Shown: one piece after another, positions 1 to 7,461 of the stretch
How positions within the stretch are numbered: position 1 is the stretch's first letter
How the letters are laid out: the number at the start of each line of letters is the position of its first letter
Assembly (NCBI GenBank): GCA_030645955.1
Contig: JAUSMR010000189.1
Coordinates: 1-15,583 of the forward strand
Reading direction: 5' to 3'
DNA: 15,583 nt
Source: Gallionella sp.
Lineage (GTDB): Bacteria; Pseudomonadota; Gammaproteobacteria; Burkholderiales; Gallionellaceae
Position numbers and translations under genes: made by a program
Notes under the pieces: model-generated
The model's database searches: none
What the model was told of the DNA's origin: nothing
The model's input: only the letters and a program-made list of their open reading frames with translations

Positions 1-212
1 AACTGATGATGGACAACGCCAGCATCAGCGACGACGACCTGACCGCTCTAGGCAACCGCCGCGCGCAAGTCGTCAAGGACTGGCTGCTGACATCCGGCGA
101 AGTGCCGGCCGAACGCATCTTCATCCTGGCATCCAAATCCGGCAGCGAAGCGCCCAAGGAAGGCAGCACCACGGCCGCCACCGCAAGCAGGGTCGATTTT
201 TCATTGAAGTGA
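1..212 (+). CDS. C-terminal fragment of a DUF748-type envelope protein
   Basis: This is the 3' end of a gene that begins before the window; the frame is open from base 3 to the TGA ending at 212. About 69 residues are visible. The segment GNRRAQVVKDWLL, then VPAERIFILASK, then the terminal SRVDFSLK looks like the end of the large DUF748 proteins of beta- and gammaproteobacteria. That end resembles an OmpA-like fold (helix with NRRAQ, then a strand with ERIF). Family members are thought to be large cell-envelope proteins; their biochemical role is unclear. A strong hairpin follows the stop, which fits a transcription end here. The family call rests on a short C-terminal stretch only; a general OmpA-like C-terminus is the main alternative. 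Confidence 0.6.
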   Translation, partial: LMMDNASISDDDLTALGNRRAQVVKDWLLTSGEVPAERIFILASKSGSEAPKEGSTTAATASRVDFSLK

Positions 213-218
213 CGGCGG

Positions 219-271
219 CAAAAGAGGTAACGCTGTTGAAGTTTTAATGTTGCCTCTTTTGGGTTTTGTTT
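219..271 (+). terminator. Intrinsic terminator after the DUF748-type gene
   Basis: A 13-bp stem (CAAAAGAGGTAAC at 219-231 with GTTGCCTCTTTTG at 249-261, one T:G wobble) encloses a 17-nt loop. It is followed by the T-rich run GGTTTTGTTT. It starts 7 nt after the stop codon of the upstream gene, the usual position for a rho-independent terminator. The loop is long for a classical terminator. Confidence 0.65.
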
Positions 272-382
272 ACGACGGCTCGTTTGCGCAGTACTCTTGG
301 TTTGAAGCAGTAACCATGCGGGTTTCTACGGGAAAAGCATGCCGAGTTATACGGCAGCTCCCAGGTTATCGATCACTTTTTC

Positions 383-390
383 TATATAAA
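383..390 (+). promoter_or_regulatory. Possible -10 region for the lipoprotein gene
   Basis: An AT-rich TATATAAA sits about 50 nt upstream of the lipoprotein start, after the terminator of the preceding gene, where a promoter is needed. No convincing -35 hexamer is visible at 16-18 nt upstream, so this is a weak candidate. Confidence 0.25.
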
Positions 391-438
391 ATAAGTTAGC
401 CCACACTGGTCGAGTGATTCAATTTTAGAAGGGTGCAA

Positions 439-717
439 ATGAAAGCCTACGTATTCCTGAGTCTGACCGCAGTAGTGTTTCTCGCGTCGTGTGCCACATC
501 GAAGCCCATCCAAGGGCCTAGTGGTCGGACCGCTTACTTCATTAAGTGTGGGAGTGCGGTGATTGACGCGTGCTACGAAGAGGCAGCAAAAGTTTGCCCC
601 ACCGGATACACGTTTGTGGACCAGCAGACCAACCCGAATGCCATGGTGGTCCCGGCGGGCAGTGGCTTCATGATGGCTCGCGGCCCAAATTCAATGCTTG
701 TGGAATGTAAGCAATGA
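439..717 (+). CDS. Small cysteine-containing outer-membrane/periplasmic lipoprotein, function unknown
   Basis: This encodes a predicted 92-residue lipoprotein. Residues 1-17 are a type II signal peptide (MK, then a hydrophobic core) with lipobox LASC, so Cys18 would be lipidated. Residue 2 of the mature form is Ala, not Asp, which favours outer-membrane sorting. The mature part has four more cysteines (37, 45, 53, 90), an even number compatible with two disulfides in the periplasm. It also has a GPSGRTAYFIKCG stretch of a kind seen in many uncharacterised proteobacterial lipoproteins. The ATG at 439 is chosen over an in-frame GTG at 433 because AGAAGG (427-432) sits 6 nt before the ATG. The gene is 59 bp upstream of the peptidase gene on the same strand, but the two proteins would be in different compartments. 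No function can be assigned. Confidence 0.8.
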   Translation: MKAYVFLSLTAVVFLASCATSKPIQGPSGRTAYFIKCGSAVIDACYEEAAKVCPTGYTFVDQQTNPNAMVVPAGSGFMMARGPNSMLVECKQ

Positions 718-776
718 CCTTGTGTCAGGTTCGGGCTAACCCCTCCGTCAACCGTTAGACGGCACGGGAGATAACT

Positions 777-1550
777 ATGCCGTTGAGTGCGGATCAGAAG
801 AAGCGCACAGACGTTGCAGAATCGCATGGCTATCTGCCGACCTACAGGTCGATTGTGAGAGATATGTGCGCATGCTTCTGGTGGCACGGCCGCGACGAAT
901 TTGGCAACTATCGAATTCTCCAAAATGGCACCGTCTGTTTCGTAAACACTGGCAGCGAATTGATCGCAGTTACAGCTGCCCACGTCCTTGAAGGGTACAT
1001 TTCTGCCAAACGCCAGAACCCCGACATTATTTGTCAGTTGGGCAGCATCACGTACGATCCTGAGAATCACGTAATCGATATAGATAGCCGCTTGGACCTC
1101 GCAACCTTCAGGGTATCCCCTGTTGTAGTCGCAGGGTCGGACTGTTCACCCTCAACGACAACTAGTTGGCCCCCTGTTTCAGTGGCGACTGGAGACATCC
1201 TCTTGTGCGGAGGTCACCCTGGGGCGATCCGGCATGAGAATGAATCAACCGCGGATCTTCCCTTTCAATGGTTTCTGGCATCTGCAGCCTCAAGCAATGA
1301 GAACATTGCACTTAGCTTGGAGCTTGATGATTGCTACGTTCCCCTTACCGGCGAGCCTCTATCAAACCAAGCATTGGGCGGTATGAGTGGCGGCCCTGTT
1401 TTCAAGTACATTCCACCATCACCGATTGAACGAATCGAGTTGGTAGGCTTTATTTATGAGTTTCAGCCGGCATACGGTTTGATGTTTGCTCGGCCCGCTA
1501 TGTACATCGACAATCAGGGGCGGATCAATGCAGCACGTAGGTTGGGCTAA
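777..1550 (+). CDS. Trypsin-like (chymotrypsin-fold) serine peptidase without a signal peptide
   Basis: This encodes 257 residues with the order and motifs of a chymotrypsin-fold serine peptidase. His69 lies in VTAAHVL, Asp107 in SRLDLATF, and Ser204 in GGMSGGPVF with the oxyanion glycines before it. The catalytic triad therefore looks intact. A Gly-rich LLCGGHPG turn lies at 142-149. There is no N-terminal signal peptide, transmembrane helix or PDZ domain, so the protein is probably cytoplasmic and is not an HtrA/DegP homologue. GGGAG at 766-770, 6 nt before the ATG, supports the start. The last three residues (RLG) and the stop codon lie inside a palindromic repeat at 1537-1570, so the native C-terminus may have been changed by repeat insertion. 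Substrate and role are unknown. Stand-alone trypsin-like domains also occur as effectors in defence and stress modules, but no partner gene is visible here. Confidence 0.75.
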   Translation: MPLSADQKKRTDVAESHGYLPTYRSIVRDMCACFWWHGRDEFGNYRILQNGTVCFVNTGSELIAVTAAHVLEGYISAKRQNPDIICQLGSITYDPENHVIDIDSRLDLATFRVSPVVVAGSDCSPSTTTSWPPVSVATGDILLCGGHPGAIRHENESTADLPFQWFLASAASSNENIALSLELDDCYVPLTGEPLSNQALGGMSGGPVFKYIPPSPIERIELVGFIYEFQPAYGLMFARPAMYIDNQGRINAARRLG

Positions 1551-1710
1551 CGTTTTATCAGCCCAACATTCAAAGAGATAAATGCCAATCATCGTGATAT
1601 TGCGGAAGCAAGTATCGCCGCCCGCTGGGGAATTTTTCTGAAACTAGAATAAATGAACAGACCTTGTAGTTTTTTAAATGTTGGGCTGATAAAGCATTAG
1701 CCCAACCTAC
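1537..1710. repeat. Inverted pair of REP-like palindromes
   Basis: Two 34-bp copies, 1537-1570 and 1677-1710, are inverted relative to each other with 2 mismatches. Each is itself a hairpin with stem GTTGGGCT/AGCCCAAC and an 11-nt loop (1541-1548/1560-1567 and 1680-1687/1699-1706). Such inverted doublets are typical of REP/BIME or REPIN elements that are mobilised in trans by REP-associated tyrosine transposases; no such transposase is in the window. About 106 bp of non-coding AT-richer DNA lies between the copies. The left copy overlaps the stop codon of the peptidase gene. Confidence 0.75.
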
Positions 1711-1990
1711 AGCGCTACGGTTTTTGGTTCGGCAATGCCGAAGGCGAGCCGGACCTGCAGTGCCCCCGCTCTGACGCTGCCAGTGATGCGGTGCCGAAAA
1801 TGGATCAAGAAGTGAACGTTGTCTGAGCCGCAGGCGAGTTTCGTTCGCTTCCCATTTTTGGCGCTGCAGCACTGGGAAGCCCGCAGGGCCAGCGGCTCCG
1901 CGGTCGCCTTTTTTGGGTTACCTTTTTTGGCGAGACAAAAAAGGTAACTAGCCGCCGGGCTACCCCCGGCAACCCTATAAGACTTCGTAT
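1711..1990. repeat. Non-coding dispersed repeat with hairpin, between peptidase gene and glmM
   Basis: No credible gene is seen between 1551 and 2070. Several short overlapping reading frames exist on the minus strand, but they look like the spurious proteins (with strings such as PKKVTQKRRPRSRWPCG and KMGSERNSPAAQTTFT) annotated in many proteobacterial genomes wherever this DNA repeat occurs. I recognise the pattern from memory and did not search. A perfect 13-bp inverted repeat, GTTACCTTTTTTG (1917-1929) and CAAAAAAGGTAAC (1936-1948) with a 6-nt loop, and a GCCGGG/CCCGGC hairpin just after it, could end transcription coming from glmM. Confidence 0.5.
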
Positions 1991-2070
1991 TCCATAACGG
2001 CGTGCTAGGATGCGAGGCAATTCGCAATCGATTACACATAAAGTACAAGGCAAAATCCACTACCTGCCCT

Positions 2071-3423
2071 TTAACCTGCCACTCCCCTCACCACCCCCGC
2101 AATCCTCTCCGCACACTCCCTGACCAACTCCCCATCCTCTCCCTCCACCATCACCCGCAACAACGGCTCGGTGCCTGACGGGCGCAGCAACACGCGTCCC
2201 TTGCCATCCAGAACCCGCTCAGCTTCCACCACCGCCGCCTTCACGCTCTTGTGACCGAGGCAATCGGCACCCTTGGTTACCCGCACGTTGATCAGCACCT
2301 GCGGATACATGTGCAAATCACCCGCTGCTTCCGCGAGGCTCTGCCCATTGGCGCGTAGCGCGTGCAGCACCTGCAAAGCGGAGACGATGCCATCGCCGGT
2401 GCTGTGCTTGTCCAGACATATGATGTGGCCTGAATTCTCGCCGCCGAGTTGCCAGCCTTGCTGCTGCAACAATTCCATCACGTAGCGGTCGCCCACCTTG
2501 GCGCGCAGGAAAGGAATGCCCAATTTTTGCATCGCATGTTCGAACGCCAGGTTGGTCATCAGCGTGCCGACCACACCGCCGTGCAGCTTTCCCTGCGCCT
2601 GGCGATGCCTGGCGATCACGTACAGCAACTGGTCGCCGTCATAGAGTCGCCCCGTGCTGTCCGTCATGATCAGGCGGTCACCGTCGCCGTCCAGCGCGAT
2701 GCCGATGTCCGCATGGTGTTCAACCACTGCTTTGCGCAAATTTTCCGGTGCGGTCGCGCCGTAGCCGTCATTGATATTCTTGCCGTCAGGCTGCGCACCG
2801 ATGGCGATGACATCGGCACCGAGTTCGTGGAATACGTGGCGCGCGATGTGGTAGGTCGCGCCATGCGCGCTGTCCACCACGATCTTCATGCCGCGCAAGT
2901 CCAGCTCTGCCGGGAAAGTGCTCTTGCAGAATTCGATATAGCGACCGGCTGCATCGTCGATGCGCTTTGCCTTGCCCAGTCCGTCCGAGGCATTGGTATG
3001 CATGGGTTCATCCAATGCGGCTTCAATGGCGCGCTCGGTTTCGTCCGGTAACTTGGTGCCATGAGCCGAGAAAAACTTGATGCCATTATCTTCGAACGGA
3101 TTGTGTGAGGCGGAGATCACGATGCCAGCCTGCAGGCGCAACGCGCGGGTCAGGTAAGCCACGGCTGGGGTGGGCACCGGGCCGGCCAGGTAAACATCGA
3201 TACCCGCCGCGATCAAACCGGCTTCCAGTGCCGATTCCAGCATGTATCCGGAGATGCGCGTGTCCTTGCCGATCAGCACGCCGGTACGTTCAGCGCGCAT
3301 ATCGCTGACTCCAGCCAGCACCTTGCCTGCCGCATAGCCCAAGTGCATCACGAATTGCGGCGTGATGGGATGTTCACCTACACGTCCGCGCACACCGTCG
3401 GTGCCGAAATATTTTCTGCTCAT
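2071..3423 (-). CDS. glmM: Phosphoglucosamine mutase
   Basis: GlmM converts glucosamine-6-phosphate to glucosamine-1-phosphate in the cytoplasm, the step before GlmU on the way to UDP-GlcNAc for peptidoglycan and LPS. The 450-residue length is normal for the family. Visible motifs: [10 protein letters not shown] at the N-terminus, the catalytic serine loop ISASHNP (Ser106 phosphorylated), the metal-binding DGDGDR (Asp245, 247, 249), the sugar-binding GGENSGH (327-333) and the phosphate-binding RPSGTEP (414-420). The start is placed at [10 protein letters not shown], not 27 bp upstream, because the family begins here. The ATG overlaps the folP stop as ATGA, which points to translational coupling. 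The folP-glmM order is widely conserved. Confidence 0.97.
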   Translation of the reverse strand: MSRKYFGTDGVRGRVGEHPITPQFVMHLGYAAGKVLAGVSDMRAERTGVLIGKDTRISGYMLESALEAGLIAAGIDVYLAGPVPTPAVAYLTRALRLQAGIVISASHNPFEDNGIKFFSAHGTKLPDETERAIEAALDEPMHTNASDGLGKAKRIDDAAGRYIEFCKSTFPAELDLRGMKIVVDSAHGATYHIARHVFHELGADVIAIGAQPDGKNINDGYGATAPENLRKAVVEHHADIGIALDGDGDRLIMTDSTGRLYDGDQLLYVIARHRQAQGKLHGGVVGTLMTNLAFEHAMQKLGIPFLRAKVGDRYVMELLQQQGWQLGGENSGHIICLDKHSTGDGIVSALQVLHALRANGQSLAEAAGDLHMYPQVLINVRVTKGADCLGHKSVKAAVVEAERVLDGKGRVLLRPSGTEPLLRVMVEGEDGELVRECAERIAGVVRGVAG

Positions 3424-4247
3424 TTCATCCCTCGTTCTACCGTATTCCAAATCTTCAATACATCCACCGTCTCGCGCACATCATGCACACGCACGATGGA
3501 TGCGCCGCGCTGCACCGCGATCATCGCAGCAGCCAAACTGGCTGGCAGCCGTTGCCCAACCTCCTGTCCGGTCAATGCGCCCAGCATGGACTTGCGCGAT
3601 AATCCGGCCAATACCGGCACACCGAGCTCCGTCAATTTTTTCAAATCGCGCAGCATTGCGAGATTATGCGCTAGCGTCTTGCCAAAGCCAAAACCCGGAT
3701 CGATCACGATGCTATTGCGCAGAATACCGGCCGCTTCGGCAGCGGCTATCCGCTCGCGCAAAAAACCACAGACCTCGGACACCACATCCAGATAAAATGG
3801 CTGTGCCTGCATGGTTTGCGGACTACCCTGCTTGTGCATCAGACACACGGCAACATTGCTGGCGGCAACTGCATTCATCGCAGCAGCGTCCTGCAATGCA
3901 TTAATGTCATTGACCATCTGCACGCCAGCAGCGATGGCAGCCCGCATCACTTCGGGTTTGCAGGTATCTATTGAAATCGGCACAGGCGCGCCGCGCAAGC
4001 CTTCAATAATCGGCAACACACGATCCAATTCTTCCTGGATGCCGACCGGTGGCGCTCCCGGGCGGGTGGATTCGCCGCCGATGTCGAGTATGTCCGCGCC
4101 TTCGGAGATGAGTTGCTGCGCCTGCGCCAAAGCGGCATCGCGCCGCAAATAATGGCCGCCATCGGAGAACGAATCTGGCGTGACATTGACAATGCCCATC
4201 ACCAGAGGGCGGGACATATCAAATTTGAATTTTCCGAATTGCAGCAT
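3420..4247 (-). CDS. folP: Dihydropteroate synthase
   Basis: FolP condenses 6-hydroxymethyl-dihydropterin pyrophosphate with p-aminobenzoate to give 7,8-dihydropteroate in folate synthesis, and is the sulfonamide target. It has 275 residues, a normal length. Motifs: [14 protein letters not shown] (18-31), [11 protein letters not shown] (55-65), DPGFGFGK (183-190), GLSRKS (215-220, pterin/sulfonamide loop) and RVHDV (253-257). Met1 fits the family N-terminus (a short strand, then the DMSRPLVMG segment). No Shine-Dalgarno is visible: the six bases before the ATG are the T-run of an intrinsic terminator at the end of ftsH. Met11 is a possible alternative start but also lacks a well-spaced Shine-Dalgarno. 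The stop overlaps the glmM start by 4 nt. Confidence 0.97.
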   Translation of the reverse strand: MLQFGKFKFDMSRPLVMGIVNVTPDSFSDGGHYLRRDAALAQAQQLISEGADILDIGGESTRPGAPPVGIQEELDRVLPIIEGLRGAPVPISIDTCKPEVMRAAIAAGVQMVNDINALQDAAAMNAVAASNVAVCLMHKQGSPQTMQAQPFYLDVVSEVCGFLRERIAAAEAAGILRNSIVIDPGFGFGKTLAHNLAMLRDLKKLTELGVPVLAGLSRKSMLGALTGQEVGQRLPASLAAAMIAVQRGASIVRVHDVRETVDVLKIWNTVERGMK

Positions 4248-4272
4248 AAAAAACGGGGGCGAATGCCCCCGT
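4248..4272 (-). terminator. Intrinsic terminator between ftsH and folP, ending on the folP start codon
   Basis: On the minus strand the transcript reads CGGGGGC, ATTC, GCCCCCG, then TTTTTT. This is a 7-bp GC-rich stem (8 bp counting the flanking A-T pair) with a 4-nt loop and a run of six T. The stem is 4254-4260/4265-4271. The folP ATG follows the last T directly. The ftsH stop codon lies 8 nt before the hairpin. Confidence 0.8.
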
Positions 4273-4280
4273 GGATTCGG

Positions 4281-6176
4281 TTAAACGCCTTCGGCAGGCT
4301 GATTGGTCGCAGACGCAGTCGGCGCTGTATCCTGTGGGGGTTGCGGCGCTTGGGCGGGCGGAGCGGGTTTGGGCGGGCGCGGCGGATTGCCGGCCATGAT
4401 GTCGTCGAGCTGGTCGGCATCAAGGGTTTCCCACTCCAGCAACGCCTTGGCCATGACCTCGATTTTGTCGCGATTTTCCTCGATCAGCCGGCGCGCCAGC
4501 GCGTACTGCTGGTCGATGATGCGGCGAATCTCGGCATCCACCTGCTGCATGGTTGCTTCGGAAATATTCTTGTGGGTGGTGATCGAACGCCCCAGAAATA
4601 CCTCACCCTCGTTTTCGCCATACACCATAGTCCCGAGCGCATCAGACATGCCCCACTGGGTCACCATGCGCCGCGCCATGTCGGTGGCACGTTCAAAATC
4701 GTTGGAAGCGCCGGTGGTCATCTGGTGCATGAAAATCTCTTCGGCGATACGTCCGCCGAACAGCACCGCGATGGTATCGAGGATGCGCACCTTGTCCATA
4801 CTGTAGCGGTCTTCCGTCGGCAACTGCATGGTCAGGCCCAGCGCACGCCCGCGCGGGATGATGGTCACCTTGTGCACCGGGTCGGTCTTCGGCAGCAGCT
4901 TGGCGACCACCGCGTGACCCGACTCGTGATAGGCAGTGTTACGGCGTTCTTCCTCAGGCATCACCATGGAGCGGCGTTCCGCGCCCATCATGATCTTGTC
5001 TTTGGCAGCCTCAAAATCGTCCATATCGACGAAACGCTTGCCGCGACGCGCCGCAAACAAGGCAGCTTCGTTGACCAGATTCGCCAGGTCTGCGCCGGAC
5101 ATGCCCGGCGTGCCGCGCGCCAATATGTCGGCCTTGACGTCTTGTGCAACCGGCACCTTGCGCATATGCACCATCAAAATTTGTTCGCGGCCGCGTATAT
5201 CCGGCAACGGCACGACCACCTGGCGGTCGAAGCGGCCCGGGCGCAATAGCGCGGGATCAAGCACGTCGGGACGGTTGGTCGCGGCGATCACGATCACCCC
5301 GCTGGCGCCTTCGAAGCCATCCATTTCCACCAGCAACGCATTCAGGGTCTGCTCGCGTTCGTCATTGCCGCCGCCGAGTCCTGCGCCGCGCTGGCGGCCT
5401 ACCGCATCGATTTCATCGATGAACACGATGCAAGGCGCATGTTTCTTGGCTTGCTCGAACATGTCGCGCACGCGCGCCGCGCCCACACCGACAAACATTT
5501 CCACAAAGTCGGAACCGGAGATCGAGAAGAACGGCACCTTGGCTTCGCCGGCAATCGCTTTCGCCAGCAGCGTCTTGCCGGTCCCGGGGCTGCCCACCAG
5601 CAACACGCCGCGCGGGATACGCCCACCAAGATTCTGAAACTTGGACGGGTCGCGCAGGAAGTCCACCAGCTCGGACACTTCTTCTTTGGCCTCATCGCAT
5701 CCTGCCACATCGGCAAACGTGAAACGCTCCTTGTTCTCATCCAGCATGCGCGCACGCGACTTGCCGAACGAGAAAGCTCCACCCTTGCCGCCGCCCTGCA
5801 TCTGACGCATGAAGAATATCCACACGCCGATCAGCAGGATCATCGGGAACCATGACACGAAAATACTCATCAGCAAAGACTGTTCTTCTTCCGGCTTGGC
5901 TTCAATACTTACGCCATTTTTCAGCAGATCGGAAACCAGCCAGATGTCACTCGGCGCATAGCTGGTAATACGCTTGCCTTCGCTGGTCGTCGCCTTCAGC
6001 GTGCGCCCCTCAATGGTCACCTTGGTGATATGCCCCTGCTTGACTTCATCAAGAAATTGCGAATAGTCGAGTTGTGCCTGCGCAGTCTGCTGCTGGCGGG
6101 TGTTAAATTGATTGAACACAGTCATCAACACCAATGCGACGACCATCCAGATTGCAATACTTTTAAAATTGTTCAA
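4281..6176 (-). CDS. ftsH: ATP-dependent zinc metalloprotease FtsH
   Basis: FtsH is a membrane-anchored AAA+ protease of the inner membrane. In enterobacteria it degrades sigma-32, LpxC and misassembled membrane proteins. It has 631 residues from the TTG start. Features: an N-terminal transmembrane helix (about 7-22), a periplasmic domain, a second helix (about 104-123), then the AAA domain with Walker A GSPGTGKT (195-202), Walker B VFIDEID, and the second region of homology [20 protein letters not shown] with its arginine fingers. The protease domain has HESGH (417-421; zinc ligands His417 and His421, catalytic Glu418) and NDFERAT with the probable third ligand Asp493. The tail is a Pro/Ala-rich linker. 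TTG at 6176 is preferred to the GTG at 6182: the AAAGGAG (6182-6188) overlaps that GTG but is 5 nt from the TTG, and the resulting [10 protein letters not shown] matches the family. Confidence 0.97.
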   Translation of the reverse strand: MNNFKSIAIWMVVALVLMTVFNQFNTRQQQTAQAQLDYSQFLDEVKQGHITKVTIEGRTLKATTSEGKRITSYAPSDIWLVSDLLKNGVSIEAKPEEEQSLLMSIFVSWFPMILLIGVWIFFMRQMQGGGKGGAFSFGKSRARMLDENKERFTFADVAGCDEAKEEVSELVDFLRDPSKFQNLGGRIPRGVLLVGSPGTGKTLLAKAIAGEAKVPFFSISGSDFVEMFVGVGAARVRDMFEQAKKHAPCIVFIDEIDAVGRQRGAGLGGGNDEREQTLNALLVEMDGFEGASGVIVIAATNRPDVLDPALLRPGRFDRQVVVPLPDIRGREQILMVHMRKVPVAQDVKADILARGTPGMSGADLANLVNEAALFAARRGKRFVDMDDFEAAKDKIMMGAERRSMVMPEEERRNTAYHESGHAVVAKLLPKTDPVHKVTIIPRGRALGLTMQLPTEDRYSMDKVRILDTIAVLFGGRIAEEIFMHQMTTGASNDFERATDMARRMVTQWGMSDALGTMVYGENEGEVFLGRSITTHKNISEATMQQVDAEIRRIIDQQYALARRLIEENRDKIEVMAKALLEWETLDADQLDDIMAGNPPRPPKPAPPAQAPQPPQDTAPTASATNQPAEGV

Positions 6177-6181
6177 AATCA

Positions 6182-6188
6182 CTCCTTT
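6182..6188 (-). promoter_or_regulatory. Shine-Dalgarno that decides the ftsH start
   Basis: AAAGGAG on the minus strand ends on the G of an in-frame GTG, too close to serve it. It lies 5 nt before a TTG codon. The spacing makes the TTG at 6176-6174 the likely initiator. Confidence 0.65.
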
Positions 6189-6233
6189 AATCGACGCTCC
6201 AACGACCGTCGAGACTGACTATTAGACTATGTA

Positions 6234-6851
6234 TTACTTCTTTTCGCTACCCAAAAGATACAACTCACTGCTTCGGTCACGCGAAGCCTTGGGCTTGCGC
6301 GTGACCACCTTGGCGAAACGACTGCGCATCAGCTTGTAAAAATCCTCAAACCCCTCGCCCTGAAAGACTTTGACGAGAAAACTGCCTTCCGGCTTCAGGT
6401 GTTCGAGCGCAAATTCCATCGCCAGTTCCGCAAGATGCATCGCGCGCGCCTGATCGGCAGATGCAACGCCACAGATATTGGGGGCCATATCCGAAATTAC
6501 AAGCCCGACCGGCTTGCCTTGCAGCCTGTCTTCCAATTGTTTCAGCACCGCATCATCGCGAAAATCGCCCTGGATGAAATCCACTCCGGCCAGAGGGTCC
6601 AGCGGCAACAGATCCAGTGCTATCACCTTCCCGCCACGCCCCACCTTGCTCACCGCAATCTGCGACCAGCCGCCGGGGGTCGCGCCCAAATCCACCACCA
6701 CCGTGCCCGGCTTGAGCAGATGGTCCTTGGCATCAATCTCGATCAACTTGTAAGCGGCACGCGAGCGATAGCCCTCCTTCTTGGCCATCTGCACAAAAGG
6801 GTCATTTACATGCTCTCGCATCCATTGTTTGCTGGTCTTGGAAGGCTTCAT
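6234..6851 (-). CDS. rlmE: 23S rRNA (uridine-2552-2'-O)-methyltransferase RlmE (RrmJ/FtsJ)
   Basis: RlmE methylates the 2'-O of U2552 in the A-loop of 23S rRNA during late 50S assembly, using S-adenosylmethionine. It has 205 residues, a normal length. The SAM-binding motif is DLGATPGGW (54-62). Asp80 follows in the adenosine-binding strand (VIALDLLP). The K-D-K-E catalytic set is intact: Lys35 (RAAYKL), Asp121 (ISDMAPN), Lys161 (LVKVFQG) and Glu196 (SSELYLL). The start is the ATG at 6851 ([10 protein letters not shown]); the frame extends upstream into a repeat element but that part is not conserved family sequence. No clear Shine-Dalgarno is seen, and a repeat ends 8 nt before the ATG. It lies 57 bp upstream of ftsH, the conserved rlmE-ftsH arrangement. 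Confidence 0.96.
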   Translation of the reverse strand: MKPSKTSKQWMREHVNDPFVQMAKKEGYRSRAAYKLIEIDAKDHLLKPGTVVVDLGATPGGWSQIAVSKVGRGGKVIALDLLPLDPLAGVDFIQGDFRDDAVLKQLEDRLQGKPVGLVISDMAPNICGVASADQARAMHLAELAMEFALEHLKPEGSFLVKVFQGEGFEDFYKLMRSRFAKVVTRKPKASRDRSSELYLLGSEKK

Positions 6852-6859
6852 CGTATTCA

Positions 6860-7000
6860 AAGGCCTATGCACAACTACTGCGCTCGCTGATACTGCGTTA
6901 AAAATCGACTCAAAATCCTCATGTACAAAAAAGTACATTCCGGTTTTTCGCCAATTTTTGCCTTGTCTCAGCTTCGCTCGCTACGTTGTGCAGAGGCCTT
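6860..7000. repeat. MITE-like 141-bp inverted-repeat element between rlmE and yhbY
   Basis: The ends are inverted: AAGGCCTATGCACAAC at 6860-6875 and the complement of AAGGCCTCTGCACAAC at 6985-7000, one mismatch in 16. Inside, TAAAAATCG and CAAAATCC on the left face GGTTTTT and AATTTTT on the right. The centre is a perfect ATGTAC-A6-GTACAT hairpin (6921-6938), so the whole element can fold into one long imperfect hairpin. It encodes no transposase. I recall similar non-coding elements with CTCATGTAC and GCTCGCTACGTTGTGCAGAGG-like ends in related genomes, which would make it a dispersed non-autonomous element; this was not checked. Confidence 0.6.
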
Positions 7001-7081
7001 GTTCAGTTTATGGAATAATTTCGGTATTCGGTGATTTTAGCAACAACCTGATAGAATTCGCGCCTCATTTGAAAGGCCATT

Positions 7082-7441
7082 ATGTTATCTCTTACCGTAT
7101 CCGAACGCCTCGCCCTGAAAGGCCGCGCACAAGCATTGAAACCCACAGTGATGATAGGCAATGCCGGCTTGACTGAAGCAGTGTTAAAAGAAATTGCGCA
7201 GACCCTGAAAATTCACGAACTCATCAAGATTCGTGTGATGAACGATGACCGCGCGCAACGCGAAGCGATGCTGGAAGCTATCTGCACCCAATTACACGCG
7301 GCACCGGTGCAGCACATCGGCAAAACTCTGGTGATTTATCAGCCCAGCCCCGAAGCGCATCAGATCGAAATCAAGAAAATGCCGCGCCACAAGGGTAAAC
7401 CGCTGACCAAGAAACAGTTGGGTAATCGGAGCAATAGCTAA
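7082..7441 (+). CDS. yhbY: YhbY-family CRM-domain RNA-binding protein
   Basis: A small KH-like CRM-domain RNA-binding protein that, in E. coli, associates with pre-50S ribosomal particles. It has 119 residues. The CRM signature is visible: LKGRAQALKPTVMIGNAGLT with the GxxG-type loop GNAG (27-30), then LIKIRV (48-52) and a C-terminal strand KTLVIYQPSP. A basic tail (KKMPRHKGKPLTKKQ) of about 25 residues extends beyond the usual domain. AAAGG at 7072-7076 is 5 nt before the ATG. It is divergent from rlmE and convergent with greA, the same arrangement as in E. coli, and ribosome assembly links it to rlmE. Confidence 0.93.
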   Translation: MLSLTVSERLALKGRAQALKPTVMIGNAGLTEAVLKEIAQTLKIHELIKIRVMNDDRAQREAMLEAICTQLHAAPVQHIGKTLVIYQPSPEAHQIEIKKMPRHKGKPLTKKQLGNRSNS

Positions 7442-7461
7442 TTATTCTAAAAACCTCAGTT

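Noticed and set aside
394..401. GTTAGCCC upstream of the lipoprotein as a second integron core site
   Set aside because: It does not fit GTTRRRY (third R is C) and lacks any attC-like arms.
573..1070. Minus-strand frame of 165 codons over the lipoprotein and peptidase genes
   Set aside because: Both plus-strand genes have a ribosome-binding site and clear motifs (lipobox, His of the triad). The minus frame crosses both and has none.
1570..2060. Three overlapping minus-strand frames between the peptidase gene and glmM
   Set aside because: They overlap in different frames, have no start signals, and have the low-complexity look of products from dispersed DNA repeats.
4113..5249. Plus-strand open frame antisense to folP and ftsH
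   Set aside because: It spans two real genes on the other strand and shows no motif; it is a shadow frame.
6852..6938. 29-residue N-terminal extension of RlmE
   Set aside because: It is encoded by the inverted-repeat element; family members start at the [14 protein letters not shown] sequence.
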